NCBI GenBank assembly: GCA_025935235.1
Contig: JAICVT010000296.1
Span: forward strand, 1 to 5,599
Direction: 5' to 3'
DNA from: Ktedonobacterales bacterium
GTDB taxonomy: Bacteria; Chloroflexota; Ktedonobacteria; Ktedonobacterales; JADMIN01
Length of the DNA stretch: 5,599 bases
Under the pieces are notes generated by a model. It did not search any database. It was given only the letters and a program-made list of their open reading frames with translations, and had not been told where the DNA came from. The position numbers were made by a program, and so were the translations under genes. Position 1 is the first letter of the stretch. Every line of letters starts with the position of its first letter. Of the stretch, positions 5,581 to 5,599 are shown piece after piece.

Positions 5581-5599
5581 CCCCCACCCCCAGCCCCTC
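5581..5599. repeat. Second copy of the C-rich repeat, cut by window edge
   Basis: Directly after the NYN gene stop, CACCCCCAGCCCCTC matches CACCCCCATCCCCTC (2483-2497) at 14 of 15 positions. It is in the same plus-strand orientation as the copy between pth and mfd. If complete, the hairpin arm would continue past the right edge. Confidence 0.55.

Overview
This is a high-GC bacterial chromosome segment (G+C high, roughly 60-65% by eye). I can support five protein genes. The Mfd and Pth sequence style, the pth-mfd adjacency, the short hicB-hicA pair, the LabA-like NYN protein and the C-rich dispersed hairpin repeat suggest a member of the Chloroflexota. That assignment is an inference from general resemblance and has not been searched.

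Layout: positions 1-3197 hold a minus-strand housekeeping pair. pth (peptidyl-tRNA hydrolase, 3197 down to 2529) is followed after 80 bp by mfd (transcription-repair coupling factor, GTG start at 2448), which runs off the left edge with 816 codons visible. The 80-bp gap contains a C-rich repeat with a perfect 10-bp hairpin. A 242-bp divergent intergenic region (3198-3439) carries candidate promoters for both directions and a 12-bp palindrome. On the plus strand comes a compact type II toxin-antitoxin module: hicB (antitoxin, 3440-3679) and hicA (toxin, 3679-3897), overlapping by 1 nt. A noncoding stretch of about 430 bp follows (3898-4323), with several hairpins and a perfect 10-bp tandem repeat. 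The last gene (4324-5580, plus strand) encodes a 418-residue LabA-like protein with a NYN (PIN-like) nuclease domain and a C-terminal winged-helix-like domain. The window ends within what looks like a second copy of the C-rich repeat.

How the genes relate: pth recycles peptidyl-tRNA and mfd removes stalled RNA polymerase and recruits excision repair. Both are core maintenance functions and are probably co-transcribed. HicBA and the NYN protein are both predicted RNA-acting systems, but nothing in the sequence ties them into one operon; a hairpin and a long noncoding gap separate them. I found no clearly new multi-gene system. The most unusual features are the long acidic insertion that splits the NYN catalytic domain, the Pro/Ala/Asp repeat inserted in Pth, and the small tandem and inverted repeats listed under findings.
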